64,000 bases of DNA from an uncultured Caulobacteraceae bacterium. GTDB taxonomy: Bacteria > Pseudomonadota > Alphaproteobacteria > Caulobacterales > Caulobacteraceae. Below, one piece after another: positions 35,421-44,450 of the stretch (positions are counted from its first letter, which is position 1; every line of letters begins with the position of its first letter). The notes below the pieces were generated by a model. It saw only the letters and a list, made by a program, of their open reading frames with translations, did no database searches and was not told the origin of the DNA. The DNA lies in NCBI GenBank assembly GCA_903872075.1, contig CAIQJF010000034.1, forward strand, positions 62,001 through 126,000, given 5' to 3'. A program made the position numbers and the translations under genes.

Positions 35421-35641
35421 GATGGGCGGTCCACTGAAGGGCTTTTAGGAAGCGTCGGGTTTAGGCATTATAGGGAATGTCCCGGCGGCGCGTCACGGTC
35501 GACAAAGCCAGAGGACCTGATAGTCGATACAGGCGCCTCGCGTCGACCCTGTGGCCAATATGGTTTCCGTGGAGCCGGCGGCGCGCATCAGGCGATTACC
35601 AGCACGGCGGGGCCCAATAGGGTCTGCCGGATAGGATGTAA
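35421..35641. promoter_or_regulatory. 221-base divergent promoter region of the sphingolipid locus
   Basis: The acyl-AMP ligase runs leftwards and the ABC exporter rightwards from here, so promoters of both must lie in it or nearby. An AGGAT site precedes the exporter ATG at 35642. No clear -35/-10 pair or operator could be picked out by eye with confidence. Confidence 0.55.
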
Positions 35642-37495
35642 ATGAACGAAGCGGGCTCCAGCGACACGTCGAGGGCCGGCCGGCCCGGTCTGGGCGCCCT
35701 CATGAAGGACCAACTCCTGCACGAGGCCTGGAGCCGCGACAAGGGCCGGGCCCTCTCGCCGCTCCTGCGCCTGATGCCGTTCGTCCGTGCCCACCCGATC
35801 GACGCCGTCCTCGGCCTGGCGTTTATGCTGATCTCCTCCGGCGCCATCCTGGGGCTGAGCGCCGCGGCGCGCTGGGTGATCGACGGCGGCTTTGCCGTGC
35901 GCGACGCTCATGCCCTGCTGCGCGTCTTCCTGATGGCCGCCAGCGTGGCCGTGATCCTGGCCACGGCGACGGGCCTTCGCCTCTACTTCCTGTTCAAACT
36001 TGGCGAACGCGTGGTCGCCGACATGCGCAAGATGGTTTTCCGGCACGTGCTCGGTCTCGATCTGACCCACTTTCTGAAGCTGCGCACCGGCGAGGTGCTT
36101 TCGCGCCTGACCACCGACATGTCGATCGTCGAGGCCATCGTCGCCAATGTGCTTCCGGTGGCCCTGCGCAATTCGGTCACGCTGATCGGGGCCTTGGTCT
36201 GGATGGCGGTGGTCAGTCCGAGCCTGACCTTCCTGGTGCTGCTGATGATTCCCGTGATCCTGACGCCAATGCTGGTGATGAGCCGGCGGCTCCAGTCGCT
36301 CTCGGCCCGGGCCCAGGATCGTTTCGCCGACGCCGTGGGCTACGCCGGCGAGGGCCTGGGGGCGATCGATACGGTCCAGGCCTTCGGTCAGGAGGACATG
36401 GTCGCCGGGCGCTTCAACGGCGCCATCGAGAGCGCCTTCGAGGCGTCGCGCGCCCAGATCCGCGCCCGAGGCCTGCTCTCCTTCCTGATGATCGCCCTGA
36501 TCTTCGGCGGCATGCTGGCCCTTCTCTATCGGTCGGCCCTGGCCGTGATCGTCGAGCACACCCTGACCCCCGGTTCGCTCTTCCAGCTTCTTGGCCTCGC
36601 CTTCCTGGCCGCCAACGCGGTGAAGGACCTCTCAGAGGTCTGGGGCCAGATTCAGAAAGCCTCCGGCGCGGCCGAGCGCATCGTCGCCATGATGGACACC
36701 ACCCCGGCCATCCGCGCGCCGGAGAAGGTCGAACCCATGCCGCTCCCGGCCCGCGGCGAGGTCAGTTTCGAGAATGTGGTGTTTGGCTATCCCGGCCGGC
36801 CGGGGCCGCCCGCCCTCAACGGTTTCTCGCTCAAGGCTCGGCCTGGTGAGCGTGTGGCCCTGGTGGGTCCCTCCGGCGCCGGCAAGAGCACCGTGCTGCG
36901 CCTGCTGTTGAGATTCTACGACCCCGATGTCGGTGTCGTCCGCATCGACGGTGTGGACCTGACCCATGCCGATCCGGCCGAGGTCCGTGCGCGAATGGCT
37001 CTGGTGGCCCAGGAGGCGCCGCTGTTCTCCGGGTCCGCCGCCGACAATATCCGTTTCGGCCGGCCCGGCGCCACAGAAATGGATGTTCAGGCCGCGGCCC
37101 TTGCCGCCCAGGCCGAAGGCTTCCTCACGGCTCTTCCGCAGGGTTTCGACACCACGGTAGGCGAGCACGCCAAGACGCTGTCGGGCGGCCAGCGCCAGCG
37201 CCTGGCCATCGCCCGCGCCCTGATCCGCCGCTCGCCGATCCTGTTGCTCGACGAGGCGACGAGCGCCCTGGACGCCGAAAACGAGCGTCTGGTTCAGCAG
37301 GCCCTGCACGAGGCCATGCATGGCCGAACGACGCTGGTCATCGCTCACCGTCTGGCCACGGTGCTCGAGGCCGACCGTATCGTGGTGATGGAGGCCGGGC
37401 GCGTTGTGGAGGAGGGCAAGCACGCCGACCTTCTGGCCCGCGGCGGCCTCTACGCCCGGCTTGCCAAGTTGCAGTTCACCGCCCAGGCCGCCTGA
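35642..37495 (+). CDS. ABC exporter, fused permease-ATPase (MsbA/ABCB type)
   Basis: A 617-residue half-transporter. Six membrane segments fill residues 45-350; the ATPase follows with Walker A VGPSGAGKSTVLRLL, signature LSGGQRQRLAIARAL, Walker B ILLLDEATSALDAE and the H loop VIAHRLATV. It should work as a homodimer that flips or exports a lipid or drug across the inner membrane. Being divergent from the sphingolipid operon it is a good candidate for the ceramide flippase, but the family also includes LPS flippases, multidrug pumps and heme or peptide exporters. A long basic N-terminal tail of about 45 residues precedes helix 1. Confidence 0.93.
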   Translation: MNEAGSSDTSRAGRPGLGALMKDQLLHEAWSRDKGRALSPLLRLMPFVRAHPIDAVLGLAFMLISSGAILGLSAAARWVIDGGFAVRDAHALLRVFLMAASVAVILATATGLRLYFLFKLGERVVADMRKMVFRHVLGLDLTHFLKLRTGEVLSRLTTDMSIVEAIVANVLPVALRNSVTLIGALVWMAVVSPSLTFLVLLMIPVILTPMLVMSRRLQSLSARAQDRFADAVGYAGEGLGAIDTVQAFGQEDMVAGRFNGAIESAFEASRAQIRARGLLSFLMIALIFGGMLALLYRSALAVIVEHTLTPGSLFQLLGLAFLAANAVKDLSEVWGQIQKASGAAERIVAMMDTTPAIRAPEKVEPMPLPARGEVSFENVVFGYPGRPGPPALNGFSLKARPGERVALVGPSGAGKSTVLRLLLRFYDPDVGVVRIDGVDLTHADPAEVRARMALVAQEAPLFSGSAADNIRFGRPGATEMDVQAAALAAQAEGFLTALPQGFDTTVGEHAKTLSGGQRQRLAIARALIRRSPILLLDEATSALDAENERLVQQALHEAMHGRTTLVIAHRLATVLEADRIVVMEAGRVVEEGKHADLLARGGLYARLAKLQFTAQAA

Positions 37496-37604
37496 CGCCG
37501 TCGCCGTAGATTCCGCACTGCACAATGCTATTCCAAGTGTGTATGAGAACTATGCTGCGATGCACCATTGCGCGCACGAGGTCCTCAAGACGCGGTGACG
37601 TAAA

Positions 37605-38936
37605 ATGCACAAATCCACCGGTGGCGGTGAGCCCCATCACATCGTCGTAGCCGGCGGCGGCGCCGCCGGGCTGGAACTGGTGACCCGGCTTGGCGACACT
37701 CTCGGCCGGAGCGGCCAGGCGCGCATCACCCTGGTGGACCGCTCGCGCACCCATCTCTGGAAGCCGCTGCTGCACTCGGTGGCGGCCGGCAGCCTGCGCC
37801 GCTCGCAGCATGAGCTGAATTATCTGGCCCAGGCGCAGTGGCACAATTTCGACTACACCTTCGCCGATGTCGTCGGGCTCGATCGTTCCGCGCGGCAGCT
37901 GTTGCTGGGCGCCACCTATGATGAGGACGGTCGGGAGATAACCCCCGCCCGTTCCGTCGGCTACGACACGCTGGTCATGGCCATCGGTAGCGTCACCAAC
38001 GATTTCGGCACGCCCGGCGCCGCGCGCTACGCCATTCCTCTGGAAACACCTGAACAGGCCAGCCGTTTCAATCGCCGCCTGGTCAATGCCTGCCTGCGCG
38101 CCAACAGCCAGGCCGAGCCGGTCCGCCCGGGGCAGTTGCACGTCGCGGTGATCGGGGCCGGCGCCACCGGCACGGAGCTGGCGGCGGAACTGCATCGCAC
38201 CGTGCGCGCGGTCGTCGCCTACGGCATGGACCGGATTGATCCGGCCCGCGACATCCACATCGTCCTCATCGAGGCCGCCGATCGCATCCTGCCGGCCCTT
38301 CCCGAGCGTATCTCCAACGCCACCCGCGATCTGCTCACTAAGCTCGGCGTCGAGGTCCGCACCCGCGCCCGCGTGGCCGAGGTGCGCGCGGACGGCGTCG
38401 TGCTGTCGGATGGCGAGGTCATCCCGTCCGAACTGGTGGTCTGGTCAGCGGGGGTCAAGGCGCCCGACATCCTTAAGGACTTCGGCGGGCTTGAGACCAA
38501 TCGCATCAACCAGCTGGTGGTGAACGACACCCTTCAGGCCACCCTGGATCCGGACGTCTTCGCCATCGGCGACTGCGCCTCCTGTCCCAGGCCGGACGGG
38601 GCCGGACCCGTGCCGCCGCGCGCCCAGGCGGCTCACCAGATGGCCGATCACATGGTGGAACAGATCAATGCCCGCCTCGCCGGCAATCCCGTGAAACCCT
38701 ATCGCTATCGCGATTTCGGCTCCCTGGTGTCCCTGGGGCGCTATTCCACCGTGGGCAGCCTGATGGGCTTCGTGGCCGGGCGCGGCATGTTCATCGAAGG
38801 TCTGTTCGCCCGCTTCGTCTATCGCTCGCTCTACAAGATGCACGAGGCCGCCCTGCACGGCGGCCGGGCGGTGTTCTGGCGCACGCTTGGGAGCGCCCTG
38901 TCCCGCGGACCGACCCCGAGCGTGAAGCTGCACTAA
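37605..38936 (+). CDS. ndh: Type II NADH dehydrogenase (NDH-2)
   Basis: A 443-residue single-chain flavoprotein. FAD fold HIVVAGGGAAGLELVTRL at the N terminus, NADH fold HVAVIGAGATGTELAAEL near residue 175, and DVFAIGDCASCP near 310, which touches the flavin. NDH-2 passes electrons from NADH to quinone without pumping protons; it is peripheral to the inner membrane. ATG 37605 follows a poor ribosome site (GTGACGTAAA). The hypothetical membrane protein gene overlaps its stop, tail to tail. Confidence 0.92.
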   Translation: MHKSTGGGEPHHIVVAGGGAAGLELVTRLGDTLGRSGQARITLVDRSRTHLWKPLLHSVAAGSLRRSQHELNYLAQAQWHNFDYTFADVVGLDRSARQLLLGATYDEDGREITPARSVGYDTLVMAIGSVTNDFGTPGAARYAIPLETPEQASRFNRRLVNACLRANSQAEPVRPGQLHVAVIGAGATGTELAAELHRTVRAVVAYGMDRIDPARDIHIVLIEAADRILPALPERISNATRDLLTKLGVEVRTRARVAEVRADGVVLSDGEVIPSELVVWSAGVKAPDILKDFGGLETNRINQLVVNDTLQATLDPDVFAIGDCASCPRPDGAGPVPPRAQAAHQMADHMVEQINARLAGNPVKPYRYRDFGSLVSLGRYSTVGSLMGFVAGRGMFIEGLFARFVYRSLYKMHEAALHGGRAVFWRTLGSALSRGPTPSVKLH

Positions 38937-39415
38937 CCGCCAGGCGCGGCCCGACGTGCGGCGATCGCCGCGTTGAGCCGCCGGCTCACGGCCGGGTCTC
39001 GCCACAACAGGATCATGCCCGTGATCAGGCCGGCGTGCAGCAGCAGGGCGCCCAGCTTCAGATGGCTCATGTCCCAGATCAGGCCGGGACCGGCCGCCAT
39101 GGCCGCGCTGGCGGCGACATAGGCGGCCAGCCAGGGCGCGCTCGCCGGGGTCTTCAGACGCCAGAGCACGCCGGCCGCCACGGCCAGACCCATCCCGGCT
39201 TTGATGATCGCCATGGCCCGCAGCAGCCGTGTGAGGTCAGCCCCGGCGTTGGCGATGGCGTGCGCGGCGGTGTCCCCGTCCGTCGCCAGCAGCCCGCCCG
39301 CCGCTCCGGCCGCGAGCGCCAGAGCGACGGCGCCTTGGGCCAGGGGCGGCGACAGGGTGAAACGGGCGCGCACCGGCGACGCGGCGCTCGAGGATTGAAA
39401 CGCGGCCAGGGTCAT
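38933..39415 (-). CDS. Small Ala-rich membrane protein of unknown function
   Basis: 160 residues with four probable membrane segments: AQGAVALALAAGAAGGLLA, LLRAMAIIKAGMGLAVAAGV, APWLAAYVAASAAMAAGPG and LGALLLHAGLITGMILLW. No known family was recognised. It converges with ndh with a 4-base overlap. A conserved-looking IWDMSHLKLGALLLHAG stretch may be useful for a family search. Confidence 0.65.
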   Translation of the reverse strand: MTLAAFQSSSAASPVRARFTLSPPLAQGAVALALAAGAAGGLLATDGDTAAHAIANAGADLTRLLRAMAIIKAGMGLAVAAGVLWRLKTPASAPWLAAYVAASAAMAAGPGLIWDMSHLKLGALLLHAGLITGMILLWRDPAVSRRLNAAIAARRAAPGG

Positions 39416-39485
39416 GGGCTGACGGCTCCGGTCGGGATGTCCGAGACCCGAACGATCTCAGACTTTTGATCCTCTGACCAGAGGA

Positions 39486-40352
39486 TCAGGCGGCCCGGCT
39501 CAGCACCTGGGCCTCGACATCGGCCTCGTTGAGGAACCGGGTGATCAGTGGGATGGTCGCGCCGGGGTGCGAGACCAGGAACAGGTGCCCGCCGGGCACT
39601 GTCTCCAGCCTGGCGTTGGGCAGCAGGCTCTTGAGGATCTTGCCATTGACCAGGGGGACGATGCGGTCGTCCTCGCCCATGACGATCAGGGTCTTCTGCT
39701 TCACGAAGGGCAGGAACGGGGCGCTGGTCCAGCCGACCACGGCGGCCAGCTGATAGGCGTAGCCGGCCCGCGACGGGGGCTTCAGGCGCGAGACGTGATC
39801 GTCCTTGCCCATGCCCGCGCCATAGAGGGTCTCGAAGTGCTCCATCATATATTCGGTGTCGATGTAGCGACGCGGATTGGCCATCTTCGACAGCACCTTT
39901 GGATCGCCAGGCACCATCAGGATTCCGGCCGCCGTGGCCGCAAGCACCAGCTTGCCCACCCGCGGCGCGTGCTGGAAGGCGAACTGCTGGGCCATGCCCC
40001 CGCCCCAGGAGACACCCATCACGTCCACCTTGCCGTCATAGCCCAAGAGGTCGAGCAGATGGGCCGCGCGCAGGGCCATGGACCACGGGCGGTAGGGGAA
40101 GGTGGGGCTGGGCGAGCCGCCGATGCCCGGCATGTCGAAGGTGATGATGTCCCGGTCGGGGATCCACTCCGCCAGGGGGGCCATCAGCTCTATATTGGCC
40201 CCGATGCCGTTGAAGAACAGCACCGGCCGGCCGGCAACGCGGCCCGGCGGCGGCGCGGCCTTCCACACCGCCACCCGCAATTCGCGCCCGCCCACCTTGA
40301 TCTGGCTGAACGTCGGCGCCCGGGCGGCGGTCTCATTGGCGGGGTCGGTCAC
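39486..40352 (-). CDS. Alpha/beta hydrolase, intracellular PHA depolymerase-like
   Basis: A 288-residue alpha/beta hydrolase. Oxyanion FFNGIGANIELMAPL, nucleophile in DVMGVSWGGGMAQQFAFQHA, acid in MGEDDRIVPL and His in VPGGHLFLVSHPG. GVSWGGGMAQQFA closely matches the PhaZ depolymerases of medium-chain PHA clusters, and the gene is 19 bases downstream of phaC on the same strand. It should release hydroxyacids from stored polyester in the cytoplasm; other esterase roles remain possible. Confidence 0.85.
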   Translation of the reverse strand: MTDPANETAARAPTFSQIKVGGRELRVAVWKAAPPPGRVAGRPVLFFNGIGANIELMAPLAEWIPDRDIITFDMPGIGGSPSPTFPYRPWSMALRAAHLLDLLGYDGKVDVMGVSWGGGMAQQFAFQHAPRVGKLVLAATAAGILMVPGDPKVLSKMANPRRYIDTEYMMEHFETLYGAGMGKDDHVSRLKPPSRAGYAYQLAAVVGWTSAPFLPFVKQKTLIVMGEDDRIVPLVNGKILKSLLPNARLETVPGGHLFLVSHPGATIPLITRFLNEADVEAQVLSRAA

Positions 40353-40371
40353 GGGGAGGTTCCTTCGTTAC

Positions 40372-42060
40372 TCAGTCGAAGACATAGATACCCGGCGCGG
40401 GATCGCCAGGGGGGTGGGCCTTGGAGCCCAGGGTCTTGCGGGCCGCCTTCAGGGCGCCGGAGCGGGCCTGCAGCCACTCAAGCCAATAGGGCCACCAGGA
40501 GCCGGCGTGCTCGCGGGCATCCTGGCCGAGCCAGGCGTCGATATCCGCCGGCGGTCGTTTGTCGCTGCGGAAATACTTGGCCTTGGGATTGCCCGGCGGG
40601 TTCAGCAGCGACTGGATATGGCCGGCCTGGCTCAGGACGAACTCCACATTGGGCGAGCCGACCAGCTGACTGATCCGGTAGCAGGCCTTCCAGGGCGTGA
40701 TGTGGTCGGTGACCCCGGCAACGATGAACACATCCTGTGTGACCTTGGTCAGGTCGACCACGTGTCCCGCCACGGTGGCCGTGCCCGGCCGGGCGAAAGG
40801 TTGAGTCTGGTAGAAATCCAGGTAGTCGGCGTGCAGGGCGGCGGTCAGGTTGGTGGAATCGTTGTTCCAGTAGAGCACGTCGAAGGCCGGCGGCGGCTCG
40901 CCGTGCAGGTAGTTGTTGACCACATAGTTCCACACCAGATCGTTGGGCCGCAGCCAGGCGAAGGTCCGCGACAGCGAGGCGCCGTCGAGAATGCCCTTCT
41001 TGGCGCTGCGCTGCTTGGCCAGTTCGATGCCGTGTTCGGAGACCAGGGCGCCGGTCTCGCTGTCGGTGGCCTGGGGATCGAGCACGCAGACCATGAGTGT
41101 GACGCTGCCGACCCGTTCGTCGCCCCGGCTGGCCAGTTTGGAGAGCAGCGTCGCCGCGGTGATCCCGCCCGAGCAGGCGCCGGAGATGTTCACCCTCTTC
41201 GACTTGGTGACCTCGCAGATCACGTCGATGGCCGCGATCAGCTCATCCACATAGTCGCCCAGGCCCCAGGCGCGGTGTTCCGGCCCCGGATTTCGCCAGC
41301 TGACCATGAACGGCTGGATGCCGCCGCCGGTCAGGAAGCGCACAATGCTCTTCTCCGGCGACAGGTCGTTCACATAGGCCTTGTTGATCTGCGGCGGGAC
41401 GATCAGGAACGGGACGGCATGGACCTTCTCGGTCGCCGGCGCGTACTGGATCAGCTCCATCATCTCTGTCTTGTGGATCACCGCCCCGGGGGCGGTGGCG
41501 AGGTTACCGCCCACCTTGAAGGGCCGCTTGTCCACCTGGCTGACGATGCCGTCGTTCTGGGTGATGTCCTCATAGGCGTTTTTCAGCCCGCGGACCAAGG
41601 AGCCGCCGCCCGTCTCGAGGGCCTTCTTGATCGCCGAGGGATTGCCGATCAGGGCGTTGGTCGGCGCCACGGCGTCGAGGATCATGGCCGTGACGAAACT
41701 GGCCTGGGCCCGCTCGCGGGTGTCCAGATCCACGTCCTCGACCCACTCTTCCACGCCTTTTCGCGCGGCGAGATAGTACTGCATCGAGGCCTTGTAGAGC
41801 GGGTTGGTCTTCCAGGTCGGATCGGTGAAGCGCCGGTCCTTCGGATCGGGCGCGATGTCCGAACGGCCGGTGACGATTTTGCCCACCTCGCCGCTGAACT
41901 TCTTCATGTGTTTGAGCGTCTTGACCGGCCGACCGGCGGTCTCCCGCAGCATCATGGTTACCGCGCCGAACAGATCCTCCCGGGCAAGGCCCAGCAGGGG
42001 GTTCATGGCGGAGGTGGCCTCGGCCGGTCCGCCCTCGATTTCAATCCCGGACTTGGGCAT
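40372..42060 (-). CDS. phaC: Polyhydroxyalkanoate synthase (class I)
   Basis: A 562-residue PhaC, near the class I norm of about 590. The lipase-like box is SGACSGG with the catalytic Cys, and further triad residues lie in TDHITPWKACY and SQAGHIQSLLNPPGNPKA. NPLYKASMQYYLA and WNNDSTNLTAALHADYLDFY are PhaC hallmarks. It polymerises (R)-3-hydroxyacyl-CoA into polyester on granules. It is divergent from a TetR regulator and near a phasin gene, so this is a storage-polymer cluster. No phaA or phaB is in the window. Confidence 0.95.
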   Translation of the reverse strand: MPKSGIEIEGGPAEATSAMNPLLGLAREDLFGAVTMMLRETAGRPVKTLKHMKKFSGEVGKIVTGRSDIAPDPKDRRFTDPTWKTNPLYKASMQYYLAARKGVEEWVEDVDLDTRERAQASFVTAMILDAVAPTNALIGNPSAIKKALETGGGSLVRGLKNAYEDITQNDGIVSQVDKRPFKVGGNLATAPGAVIHKTEMMELIQYAPATEKVHAVPFLIVPPQINKAYVNDLSPEKSIVRFLTGGGIQPFMVSWRNPGPEHRAWGLGDYVDELIAAIDVICEVTKSKRVNISGACSGGITAATLLSKLASRGDERVGSVTLMVCVLDPQATDSETGALVSEHGIELAKQRSAKKGILDGASLSRTFAWLRPNDLVWNYVVNNYLHGEPPPAFDVLYWNNDSTNLTAALHADYLDFYQTQPFARPGTATVAGHVVDLTKVTQDVFIVAGVTDHITPWKACYRISQLVGSPNVEFVLSQAGHIQSLLNPPGNPKAKYFRSDKRPPADIDAWLGQDAREHAGSWWPYWLEWLQARSGALKAARKTLGSKAHPPGDPAPGIYVFD

Positions 42061-42181
42061 CGTGTCGTCTCCTCCCCGAAAGACCGGCCGTGAAATGGCG
42101 CAAATCCAATTGCGCCTCGCACCGGCCGGCGGTTGATCCTATCCTCTGGCCTTCCGTGGCGGTGTCAACGGCCGGAGCCTC

Positions 42182-42802
42182 ATCAACATCACCCAGTCGA
42201 AACCCTCCGCGGCCAAGGTCCGCATTCTGGAAACCGCCCTGGCCCTGTTCAACGCCGAAGGGGTCGGCGCGCTGTCGGCCATGGATATCGCCACCGCGCT
42301 CGGCATCAGCCCGGGCCACCTCTACTACCACTTCAAGGGCAAGCCCGACCTGCTCTCGGCCCTGACGGAGGCCTATGAGCACGAGGTCGCCCTGATCCTC
42401 GACGGCGCTGCCGACGCCTGCCGGGGCGACGGCGCGACGCTCGAGACCCTCTGGGTGCGCGTCCACATCCTGGCCGAGGAGGCCTGGGACGCCCGATTCC
42501 TCTATCGCGAGGCCGGCGCCCTGGCCCTGAAATATCCAGAGATCGCCCACCGCATCCGCCGCCTGGCCGCCGCCGAGCGCGAGGCCCTCCGCGGCATGCT
42601 GCGGGTTCTGGCGGAGGAAGGGGTCTTGAACGCCTCTGGCGAGGTGATCGACGGTCTGGCCCGTATCATCACCACCGCCATCGGCTTTCACGCCATCCAG
42701 CTCGAACTGGAGGGCGACCCTGGCCCGCCGCGCGACCGTGTTGCCCGCGCGGCGGCCCAGATCATGCTGATGGTCGCGGGCTTCGCCCGCGGCTCTGCCT
42801 AG
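42182..42802 (+). CDS. TetR-family regulator with no standard start codon
   Basis: The track starts at ATG 42281, but the HTH domain begins well before it: KVRILETALALFNAEGV, then SAMDIATALGISPGHLYYHF is the TetR helix-turn-helix. In this frame the sequence is open back to a TGA at 42134, and the only start-like codons upstream of the HTH are CTG 42146 and ATC 42182/42188; a GGAG lies at 42174. The start at 42182 is a guess. The ligand domain (residues 60-205) is family-typical but not informative. Divergent from phaC, it probably controls the PHA genes. Confidence 0.7.
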   Translation: MNITQSKPSAAKVRILETALALFNAEGVGALSAMDIATALGISPGHLYYHFKGKPDLLSALTEAYEHEVALILDGAADACRGDGATLETLWVRVHILAEEAWDARFLYREAGALALKYPEIAHRIRRLAAAEREALRGMLRVLAEEGVLNASGEVIDGLARIITTAIGFHAIQLELEGDPGPPRDRVARAAAQIMLMVAGFARGSA

Positions 42803-42806
42803 GCTC

Positions 42807-43307
42807 TCAGGCCTCGGTGGTTTCCTTCGCCGCCTTGGCTTTGGGAGCCTTCTCGGTCTTCAGAGCCGCGACTTCGGCCGTCAGGGCCTCGACCTGGGCG
42901 GTGAGCTTTTCCAGCGCCTGACCCACGGCCGGCAAGTTCCAGGGGGCCAGGGTCTCGGTCACGGTCTCGCGCACCTTCTCCAGGCGGGCTTCCAGGGCGG
43001 TGCGCTGTTCGGCGCTGAACGTCTGGGCCTTGGCCGTCGCGCTTTCCACGGCGTGGGTGACCTTTTCCATCTGCGGCGACTTGGCCAGGGTCTTGCGGAC
43101 CTTGTCTTCCATCTCCTCGCCCTTGGCGACCAGGTCGTCGAAGGTCTCGTTGGCCGAGGCGGCCAGCTTTTCAACCGCGCCCTGAGTCTCGGTATAGATG
43201 CGGCCATAGGCGCCGACGCCGGCCAGCCAGATCCTGCGGGCGATGTCGATGTCCGGGACGGTCTTGGCGGCTTCGGGCTTTTCAGTGGTGATGGTTTCGG
43301 CGGTCAT
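42807..43307 (-). CDS. phaP: Phasin (PHA granule-associated protein)
   Basis: 166 residues from ATG 43307 (the track's 43388 start adds a basic prefix). The core DIARRIWLAGVGAYGRI and the amphipathic helix with Ala, Thr and Glu are typical of PhaI/PhaF-type phasins. The C terminus is a Lys-Ala-rich tail (ALKTEKAPKAKAAKETTEA) that could contact DNA, as in PhaF. Phasins coat PHA granules and limit their size. A good GGAG ribosome site is upstream of the start. The gene converges with the TetR gene of the PHA cluster. Confidence 0.9.
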   Translation of the reverse strand: MTAETITTEKPEAAKTVPDIDIARRIWLAGVGAYGRIYTETQGAVEKLAASANETFDDLVAKGEEMEDKVRKTLAKSPQMEKVTHAVESATAKAQTFSAEQRTALEARLEKVRETVTETLAPWNLPAVGQALEKLTAQVEALTAEVAALKTEKAPKAKAAKETTEA

Positions 43308-43389
43308 GTGACGGCTCCTTCGAATGGCGTGATGTCCGGTCGCCCGGACCAATGGCGCTCTCCTAGGCCGCTCTTTTAGAAAGAGCATT

Positions 43390-43755
43390 CTAACCGGGCC
43401 GGGGCGTTCTCACCGGCGACTGCCCCGGCCCCGGCGCCGTATCCGGCACGGCCACCGCGATCCGGCCGTCCATCACGCGGGTGGCGAACACCTTCAGCGG
43501 GCCATAGCCCGCCGCCCCGGCGCAGACGCCGGTCTCCAGATTGAAGATCGCCCCATGGTCCGGGCAGATCACCGATCCCCGGCGGATTCGCCCGCCCGAC
43601 AACTGGGAATCGGCGTGGGTGCAACGGTTGATCACCGCTCGCGCGGCTCCGTTCGTCCGGCACAGCAAAACCGGCCAGCCGTTCAGGATCAGGGCCCGGG
43701 CCTGCCCCTCGGCCAGGTCGGCGTCGGCCAGGGCGTCATGAAATGTCGCGTCCAT
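43390..43755 (-). CDS. Rieske [2Fe-2S] ferredoxin-like protein
   Basis: 121 residues. The cluster ligands are Cys and His in NRCTHADSQLSGG and Cys and His in VICPDHGAIFNLETG, the C-x-H...C-x-x-H pattern of Rieske proteins. It is the soluble short type that feeds electrons to ring-hydroxylating oxygenases or acts alone; no oxygenase is adjacent. It lies 83 bases upstream of the phasin gene on the same strand. Confidence 0.92.
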   Translation of the reverse strand: MDATFHDALADADLAEGQARALILNGWPVLLCRTNGAARAVINRCTHADSQLSGGRIRRGSVICPDHGAIFNLETGVCAGAAGYGPLKVFATRVMDGRIAVAVPDTAPGPGQSPVRTPRPG

Positions 43756-43841
43756 GGCTTCACCTTAGCCGTCGCTGGCGACTATGGTCGAGGCCAAGAC
43801 GGCCGTATCGAAGCCGCTCGCCAATCTTCAGGAGACGCCCG

Positions 43842-44312
43842 ATGATCCGTGGAATCCACCACGCCGCCCTGTGCACCGACGATCTCGACCGCCTGCTCGG
43901 CTTCTACCGCGACGTGGTCGGCTTCGAGGAGGTCGCCCGCTCGGAGTGGGAGGCCACGCCCCGCATCGACGAGATCATCGGCGTGCCGGGCTCTTCCGCC
44001 CGCCAGGTCATGCTCAAGGCCGGCGGCGCCTATCTGGAGCTCTTTCAGTACCGCGCCCCCGAGGGCGGGCGCCCTACCGGATCCATGCGGCCCTTCGACC
44101 GCGGCTACACCCACATCTGTCTCGATGTGGTGGACATCAAGGCCGAGCACGCCCGCCTCACGGCTGCCGGCGCCAGCTTCAACTGCGTCCCCGGCGATTT
44201 CGGGGCCATCAAGGCCGTCTACGGCCGCGATCCCGACGGCAACATCATCGAAATCCAGGAAACCGCGCCGGACCACGCCTTCGCCTATGAAAAGGTGAAT
44301 CCCAGGGCCTGA
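43842..44312 (+). CDS. VOC/glyoxalase-family protein
   Basis: 156 residues from ATG 43842, which follows an AGGAG site; the track's start at 43743 adds an Arg-rich stretch. Two beta-alpha-beta-beta-beta repeats are visible: MIRGIHHAALCTDDLDRLLG, FYRDVVGFEEV, then YTHICLDVVDIKAEHARL and YGRDPDGNIIEIQET. Metal-ligand positions His7/8 and the Glu in NIIEIQE match glyoxalase/dioxygenase-type VOC proteins, such as methylmalonyl-CoA epimerase relatives. The substrate is unknown. Confidence 0.88.
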   Translation: MIRGIHHAALCTDDLDRLLGFYRDVVGFEEVARSEWEATPRIDEIIGVPGSSARQVMLKAGGAYLELFQYRAPEGGRPTGSMRPFDRGYTHICLDVVDIKAEHARLTAAGASFNCVPGDFGAIKAVYGRDPDGNIIEIQETAPDHAFAYEKVNPRA

Positions 44313-44328
44313 GTGTGTGAGGACTTAG

Positions 44329-44438
44329 CGTCCCCTCAGTCGGTTACGCCGACAGCTCCCCCCGTTCTACAGGGGAGCAGACAAAGTCTCTCCTCCCCCG
44401 CGTGGCGGGGGAGGTCCCCCGAAGGGGGGAGGGGGCGC
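44329..44438. repeat. 110-bp composite palindromic repeat, copy 1
   Basis: A block of nested hairpins between two convergent genes: GTCGG-ttac-GCCGAC; CTCCCC...GGGGAG; CCTCCCCCGC-gtg-GCGGGGGAGG; TCCCCC-gaa-GGGGGGA. The outer ends GCGTCCCCTC and GAGGGGGCGC are imperfect inverted arms. The same design occurs at 47455-47563. It resembles REP/MITE-like dispersed repeats. As it sits between converging genes it could also end transcription. Confidence 0.75.
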
Positions 44439-44450
44439 TAGCCGCACGCC

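Noticed and set aside
40102-42093. 663-codon plus-strand ORF across phaC and the depolymerase
   Set aside because: It is antisense to two well-supported genes and has the usual Gly/Arg/His-rich shadow composition.
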